Source: Magnetospirillum sp.
GTDB lineage: Bacteria > Pseudomonadota > Alphaproteobacteria > Rhodospirillales > Magnetospirillaceae
Length of the DNA: 10,000 bases
NCBI GenBank assembly: GCA_020217035.1
Contig: JAIWOG010000184.1
Location: 1 to 10,000, forward strand
Reading direction: 5' to 3'
The notes beneath the pieces are model-generated. The model ran no database searches and was not told the DNA's origin. It saw only the letters and a program-made list of their open reading frames with translations. Position 1 is the stretch's first letter. Every line of letters begins with the position of its first letter. Of this stretch, positions 6,381 to 10,000 are shown in pieces. Both the position numbers and the translations under genes were made by a program.

Positions 6381-6406
6381 TTGACAATGTTTTTATGTTG
6401 TATAAT
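6381..6406 (+). promoter_or_regulatory. Sigma-70 type promoter of the esterase gene (short spacer)
   Basis: A perfect TTGACA (6381-6386) and a perfect TATAAT (6401-6406) are 14 bp apart, shorter than the usual 16-18 bp. Transcription would start near 6413, giving a leader of about 20 nt. Another TATAAA-like box lies at 6367-6372. The short spacer may mean a weak or activator-dependent promoter. Confidence 0.55.
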
Positions 6407-6423
6407 CTGGGCGCCCTATCGTC

Positions 6424-6428
6424 GGGAG
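6424..6428 (+). promoter_or_regulatory. Ribosome binding site of the esterase gene
   Basis: GGGAG lies 6 nt before ATG 6435. It selects that start over the in-frame ATG at 6381, which sits inside the promoter. Confidence 0.6.
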
Positions 6429-6434
6429 CTCTCC

Positions 6435-7385
6435 ATGACCACGCCTATCGCCGCCATCCAAGCCTACGCCCGGTCCTGCGGCGTCACCCCGGCCGACCCG
6501 CTGCGCACCCCCCTGTCCGCGGCCCGTCAGCAGGCGCGGGATTACCAGGCCATCTGGAACCGCGACCTGCCCGACATTACCCGCCGCCAGGACATCCAGG
6601 TCGGCCGCCTGCGCCTGCGCCTGTTCGACACGGCGCCGGCCGGCGGCGACCGGCGGCCGGTCCTGGTCTATTTCCATGGCGGCGGCTTCGCCCTGAACGG
6701 TTTGGACACCCACGAACGCCTGCTGCGCCTGCTGGCGCTGAAATCCGGGGTGGCGGTGCTGGCGCTGGGCTATTCCCTGGCCCCGGAAGTGCGCTTTCCC
6801 GGACAAGTGCAAGAAGCCATGGAAACCCTGTCCTGGCTGCGCCGCCACGGCGCCGAACATGGACTTGATGGACACAATGTTGCCGTCGGCGGCGATTCGG
6901 CCGGCGCCAACCTGGCCTTGGCCGTCACCTTGTCCTGCCGCGACATCGGCCTGTCCCTGCCGCGCTTCGGCCTGTTGCTGTACGGCATGTTCTCGGCGGA
7001 TTTACGGACCGCGTCGCATCGGGCCTTTGGCGGCGGCGCCCATGGCCTGACCAGCGAACGGGTGGACTGGTTCTGGACGCAATACCTGGCGGACCGCTCT
7101 CAGCGCGACAATCCGCTGGCCGCCCCGCTTCTGGCCGATTTGCACGGCCTGCCGCCACAATTGGTGATCGGCGCCGGACAGGACTGCCTGCTGGACGACA
7201 GCCTGAACTTGGCCCACAAGCTGGAAATGTCGGGGGTAGCGGTGACCTTGTCGGTCTATGACGAGGCGCCGCATTCCTTCATGCAGATGACCAGCCTGCT
7301 TTCGGTCGCCGTCCGCGCGGTGGACCAGGCGGCCCAAGCGGTGGCGGGGGCGTTGCGCCCCCCTTTTCGGCACGCGGCCGCATAG
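6435..7385 (+). CDS. HSL-family (family IV) alpha/beta-hydrolase esterase
   Basis: A 316-residue carboxylic ester hydrolase of the alpha/beta-hydrolase fold, hormone-sensitive-lipase type, normal in length for the family. The oxyanion-hole motif HGGG is at 81-84 (VYFHGGGFALNG). The nucleophile Ser155 lies in GDSAG (153-157). The likely acid is Asp250 in GAGQDCLLDD, and His280 is in APHSF. A GYSLAPEVRFPGQ segment (112-124) is also typical of the family. There is no signal peptide, so the enzyme is probably cytoplasmic and acts on short-chain esters or similar small substrates; the exact substrate cannot be read from the sequence. It is transcribed from an A/T-rich promoter region with a palindromic operator candidate, which suggests regulated expression. 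The DUF155 gene follows after 44 bp and may be co-transcribed. Confidence 0.88.
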   Translation: MTTPIAAIQAYARSCGVTPADPLRTPLSAARQQARDYQAIWNRDLPDITRRQDIQVGRLRLRLFDTAPAGGDRRPVLVYFHGGGFALNGLDTHERLLRLLALKSGVAVLALGYSLAPEVRFPGQVQEAMETLSWLRRHGAEHGLDGHNVAVGGDSAGANLALAVTLSCRDIGLSLPRFGLLLYGMFSADLRTASHRAFGGGAHGLTSERVDWFWTQYLADRSQRDNPLAAPLLADLHGLPPQLVIGAGQDCLLDDSLNLAHKLEMSGVAVTLSVYDEAPHSFMQMTSLLSVAVRAVDQAAQAVAGALRPPFRHAAA

Positions 7386-7407
7386 CTTAACTTGACCTTG
7401 TCGCGAC

Positions 7408-7426
7408 GCGGCGGCAGCATCGCCGC
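7408..7426 (+). other. Hairpin just before the DUF155 start codon
   Basis: GCGGCG (7408-7413) pairs with CGCCGC (7421-7426) around a 7-nt loop and ends 3 nt before ATG 7430. No Shine-Dalgarno sequence is visible between the esterase stop and this ATG, so the structure may affect initiation. Confidence 0.35.
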
Positions 7427-7429
7427 ATC

Positions 7430-8242
7430 ATGAGTCAAATCAACGCACCGGAAAACCCCATCGCCGCCCATCGCGGCCTGATCGTTCGCGGCTTCCTGCT
7501 GGGTGAGCGCCTGGACACCCGCGGTTTTGAACAGAAGCTGGCCCTGGCCACCACCCCCCTGACCCTGCGGGTAGGGCGCAAGGGCTATGCCGTGCTGTTC
7601 CGCTATGGCGTCGTCGTCCTGTTCGACGTCAGCGCCGAGGAAGAGGCCCATTACCTGGCCGACATCACCCGTCTGGTCAGCGACCCGCTGCCCGAGCAGG
7701 GGCGCGAGCAGGCCCATATCGACGTGGTGCCCGGCGGCGCCGAACACGTGGACCCTGACGGCACCATCATCTTGTCCGAACTGACCCCCGAACGCATGCA
7801 GGTGGTGGCCGACGTGCTGGCCAAGGACATGCTGCTGGAGCATTTCGAAATTCGCGTGGCGGCGGTCTTCGACCGGGTCGAACCGTTGGCGGCGCGGTTG
7901 AAGCGCCACGGCAGCCGTAACTTCAAGATCAAGGAATTGCTGTCGCAGATCGGCGACGTTCTGCTGACCCAGCACCGCATGGTCGGCCGCGCCGAGGTCT
8001 TGGAAAAGCCGGAAGCGCTGTGGAACCTGCCGGAACTGGAAGGACTGTTCGGCCGGCTGGAACGCGAATACGAAATCCGCGAACGCAGCCGGGCGCTGGA
8101 TCACAAGTTGGAAGTGATCGGCGACACCGCCGAGACCCTGCTGGACCTGGTCCACACCAGCCGTTCGCTCAGGGTCGAATGGTACATCGTCTTCCTGATC
8201 GTCTTCGAGATCGTGCTGTCGCTGGGGGAAAAGCTGCTGTAG
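7430..8242 (+). CDS. RMD1/YagE family (DUF155) membrane-anchored protein
   Basis: A 270-residue member of the DUF155 family, which includes yeast Rmd1/Rmd8 and human mitochondrial RMND1. An N-terminal half with strands (YAVLFRYGVVVLFDVS, 53-68) precedes a helical half with the family signature. That signature is LEKPEALWNLPELEGLFGRL, then EYEIRERSRALDHKLEVIGD (213-232), then TLLDLVHTSRSLRVEWYI. The protein ends in one hydrophobic helix (about 250-265, WYIVFLIVFEIVLSL), so it is probably tail-anchored in the inner membrane with the bulk in the cytoplasm. RMND1 supports mitochondrial translation; the bacterial role is not established. The ATG at 7430 is the first good start, but it lacks a visible ribosome binding site. 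The gene ends 28 bp from the convergent der gene with no clear terminator between them. Confidence 0.88.
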   Translation: MSQINAPENPIAAHRGLIVRGFLLGERLDTRGFEQKLALATTPLTLRVGRKGYAVLFRYGVVVLFDVSAEEEAHYLADITRLVSDPLPEQGREQAHIDVVPGGAEHVDPDGTIILSELTPERMQVVADVLAKDMLLEHFEIRVAAVFDRVEPLAARLKRHGSRNFKIKELLSQIGDVLLTQHRMVGRAEVLEKPEALWNLPELEGLFGRLEREYEIRERSRALDHKLEVIGDTAETLLDLVHTSRSLRVEWYIVFLIVFEIVLSLGEKLL

Positions 8243-8270
8243 CGGGCAGCGTGACCGCCCCGGCGACATC

Positions 8271-9677
8271 TCACCCCTTCTTGTTGGCGAAGGGGTTCCT
8301 GCCACCGCGCACGTATAGCCGGATGGGCACACCCGGCAGGTCGAAGGCTTCGCGCAGGCCGTTGACCAGATAGCGGCTGTAGCTTTCCGGCAATTCCTCG
8401 GGCTTCGAGGCGAAGATGATGAAGGTCGGCGGCCGCGCCTTGGTCTGCGTCATGTAGCGGATCTTCAGACGCCGCCCCCCCGGCATGGCCGGCGGCGGAT
8501 GGTGGGCCAGGACGTCTTCCAGCCAGCGGTTCAGGCGCGAGGTGGAAATACGCTTGTTCCAGGTCTTGTGCACCGCCAGCACGGCGTCCAGCATCTTGTC
8601 GACGCCGCGCCCGGTCAACGCGCTGATGGTCACGGTGGGCAGGCCGCGCACCATGGGCATGGAGGTTTCCAGACGGTCGGACAGCCGCTGCAAGGATTCC
8701 TGCGGCTTGTCCACCACGTCCCATTTGTTGATGGCCAGAACCAGCGAACGGCCTTCCTCCACCACCATGCGGGCGATGGTCAGGTCCTGTTTGTCCAAGA
8801 CGGCGCCGGCTTCCATCACCAGCACCACCACCTCGGCCATGCGGATGGCTTCCAAGGTGTTCGACGCCGACAGCTTTTCCACCGGGTCGTCGATATTGGC
8901 GCGCCTGCGCAAGCCGGCGGTGTCCACCAGACGGATACGACGCCCCTGATGTTCCCATTCCACCGAGATGGCGTCGCGCGTCAGCCCGGCCTCGGGGCCG
9001 GTCAGCATGCGATCCTCGCCCAGCAGGCGGTTGACCAGGGTGGACTTGCCGACGTTGGGGCGGCCGACGATGACCAGTTGCAGGGGGCGTTCCGGGCGGT
9101 CCTCGGTCTCGATTTCCTCGTCGTCGCCGGGGACCGGTTCTTCGAACGGGTCCTCTTCCTCTTCGTCCTCCAGGGCGCCGGCGGCCTTGGCATAAGGCAT
9201 CAGGGCGTCGAACAGCTCGGCCAGACCCTCGCCATGCTCGGCCGAGAAAGGCACCGGCTCGCCCAGGCCCAAGGCGTAGGATTCGTACATCCCCGGCGCC
9301 CCCGCCTTGCCCTCGCACTTGTTGGCCACCAGGATCACCGGGGTCTTCTGCTTGCGCAGATAATCGGCGAAATGGGCATCCAAGGGCGTGACCCCGGCGC
9401 GGGCGTCGATCAGCATCAACACCACGTCGGCTTCCGCCACCGCGGTGTCGGTCTGCCGACGCATGCGGGCTTCGATCGAGCCGTCATTGGCGTCCTCGAA
9501 ACCGGCGGTGTCGATGACCCGGAAATCCATGCCCAGCAAGCTGGCGGCCGCTTCGCGACGGTCACGGGTGACGCCGGGCATGTCGTGGACGATGGCCAGG
9601 CGTCGACCGGCCAGGCGGTTGAACAGGGTGGACTTGCCCACATTGGGGCGGCCGACAATGGCGACGGTGAAGGTCAT
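8271..9677 (-). CDS. der: Ribosome biogenesis GTPase Der (EngA)
   Basis: A 468-residue double-GTPase that assists late assembly of the 50S ribosomal subunit and is generally essential. G domain 1 has the P-loop GRPNVGKS (9-16), switch GVTRDR (35-40), DTAG (56-59) and NKCE (119-122). An acidic linker (about 170-196) follows. G domain 2 has GRPNVGKS (205-212), DTAG (252-255), NKWD (317-320) and an SAL segment near 352. The C-terminal KH-like domain (about 375-468) includes [19 protein letters not shown] and the basic end [12 protein letters not shown]. The length is normal for alphaproteobacteria. The Glu in NKCE instead of Asp affects only the first G4 motif. The ATG lies 1 nt after the bamB stop and has no strong ribosome binding site, so translation is probably coupled to bamB. 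Confidence 0.97.
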   Translation of the reverse strand: MTFTVAIVGRPNVGKSTLFNRLAGRRLAIVHDMPGVTRDRREAAASLLGMDFRVIDTAGFEDANDGSIEARMRRQTDTAVAEADVVLMLIDARAGVTPLDAHFADYLRKQKTPVILVANKCEGKAGAPGMYESYALGLGEPVPFSAEHGEGLAELFDALMPYAKAAGALEDEEEEDPFEEPVPGDDEEIETEDRPERPLQLVIVGRPNVGKSTLVNRLLGEDRMLTGPEAGLTRDAISVEWEHQGRRIRLVDTAGLRRRANIDDPVEKLSASNTLEAIRMAEVVVLVMEAGAVLDKQDLTIARMVVEEGRSLVLAINKWDVVDKPQESLQRLSDRLETSMPMVRGLPTVTISALTGRGVDKMLDAVLAVHKTWNKRISTSRLNRWLEDVLAHHPPPAMPGGRRLKIRYMTQTKARPPTFIIFASKPEELPESYSRYLVNGLREAFDLPGVPIRLYVRGGRNPFANKKG

Positions 9678-9678
9678 G

Positions 9679-10000
9679 TCAGCGATACGCCACGAGATCG
9701 GCTTCGTCGGTCAAGAAATAGACCGAACCTTGCGCCACCGCCGGCGCGATGCTGACCCCGTCGGACGCCTCTTCGGCACCCAGGACGCCGCCGTTATAGG
9801 GCGACAACGACACCAGACGACCATGCGACGACGCCAGGATCAGCCTGTCCGAGGCCAGGATCGGCCCGGCCCAGACGATACGGCCGGTGCGGTCTTCCTC
9901 GTCCTCCCAGATTTGCAGCTGGGTGACCCAGATGATCTTGCCGGTCTTGGCGTCCAGCGCGATGGCTTCGTTGTTGTTGCTGACCAGGAACAGGTAGTCG
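9679..10000 (-). CDS. bamB: Outer membrane protein assembly factor BamB, C-terminal part (partial)
   Basis: The stop TGA is at 9681-9679 and the frame stays open to the window edge, giving 106 complete codons of the 3' end. The residues show the beta-propeller repeats of PQQ-like proteins: [18 protein letters not shown] with the DAKTGKIxW blade motif, then [20 protein letters not shown] and a last blade [19 protein letters not shown]. BamB is a periplasmic lipoprotein of the BAM complex that folds outer membrane beta-barrels. Its lipobox would be at the N-terminus, outside the window. Placement directly before der, with 1 nt between them, is the usual alphaproteobacterial arrangement and supports BamB over a PQQ-dependent dehydrogenase. 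Confidence 0.9.
   Translation of the reverse strand, partial: DYLFLVSNNNEAIALDAKTGKIIWVTQLQIWEDEEDRTGRIVWAGPILASDRLILASSHGRLVSLSPYNGGVLGAEEASDGVSIAPAVAQGSVYFLTDEADLVAYR

Larger units (their letters stand above)
6107..6434. other. Divergent intergenic region with A/T-rich control segment
   Basis: This 328-bp gap lies between the divergently transcribed coiled-coil gene and the esterase gene. The half nearer the coiled-coil gene is GC-rich and shows no convincing promoter for it. The half nearer the esterase (about 6270-6410) is strikingly A/T-rich and carries a perfect palindrome, a half-site and promoter hexamers, listed separately. An 8-bp direct repeat AATCAATC occurs at 6276-6283 and 6321-6328. 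Confidence 0.7.

Noticed and set aside
6381..6434. Upstream in-frame ATG for the esterase
   Set aside because: It lies within the promoter hexamers and would add a Cys/Trp-rich stretch atypical of the family; ATG 6435 has GGGAG upstream.
3407..6868. Very long open frame on the + strand (over 1100 codons)
   Set aside because: It lies antisense to the coiled-coil gene, is rich in Gly/His/Arg/Leu, has no domain pattern, and results from G/C-biased third positions of the repeat-rich gene on the other strand.
8243..8270. Terminator sought between the convergent DUF155 and der genes
   Set aside because: The 28-bp gap shows no stem followed by a T-run on either strand.
7256..8332. Minus-strand open frame over the esterase end and the DUF155 gene
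   Set aside because: It is Gln/His/Phe-rich, antisense to two recognised genes and without family motifs.
8499..9755. Long + strand open frame opposite der
   Set aside because: It is an antisense shadow; Der is unmistakable on the minus strand with two P-loops and a KH-like domain.

Overview
The window looks like chromosomal DNA of a GC-rich alphaproteobacterium, most likely from the Rhodospirillales and possibly Magnetospirillum-like. The reasons are strong G/C third-position bias, the bamB-der gene order, a long flagellar hook protein driven by a sigma-54 type promoter, and a chemoreceptor tail. The genus is an inference from overall resemblance. No mobile element, CRISPR array, rRNA or tRNA gene was seen.

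Layout. (1) Positions 1-692, + strand: the last codons of a methyl-accepting chemotaxis protein, overlapped by one base by a 166-residue orphan gene with PD-(D/E)XK-nuclease-like motifs and clearly more A/T-rich codon use. (2) Positions 693-926: a convergent intergenic gap with several hairpins, including two inverted copies of a 17-bp CCCGGG-flanked element. (3) Positions 927-2852, - strand: flagellar hook gene flgE. Its central region contains three related beta-type modules. Upstream are a strong ribosome binding site, a near-consensus sigma-54 promoter and a candidate enhancer. (4) Positions 3206-6106, - strand: a 966-residue protein with two N-terminal membrane helices and a very long helical region made of 27 tandem 25-residue units, ending in a separate C-terminal domain. 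A clean intrinsic terminator follows it. (5) Positions 6107-6434: an unusually A/T-rich control region with a perfect 18-bp palindrome, a related half-site and perfect sigma-70 hexamers at an unusual spacing. (6) Positions 6435-7385, + strand: an HSL-family (family IV) esterase. (7) Positions 7430-8242, + strand: a DUF155/RMD1-family protein with a C-terminal membrane anchor. (8) Positions 8271-10000, - strand: der (engA), a double-GTPase ribosome assembly factor, directly downstream of the 3' part of bamB (outer membrane assembly lipoprotein), 1 nt apart.

How the genes relate: the only clear operon is bamB-der. flgE appears to be a single gene with its own sigma-54 promoter, separated from the coiled-coil gene by a terminator, so the coiled-coil protein is a neighbour and not a proven flagellar co-transcript. 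The most notable object is the 25-residue-repeat membrane-anchored rod protein. Its architecture resembles polar organisers such as Caulobacter TipN or Agrobacterium GPR, but homology is not shown here. No multi-gene novel system is evident; most of the window is ordinary chromosomal housekeeping and motility DNA.
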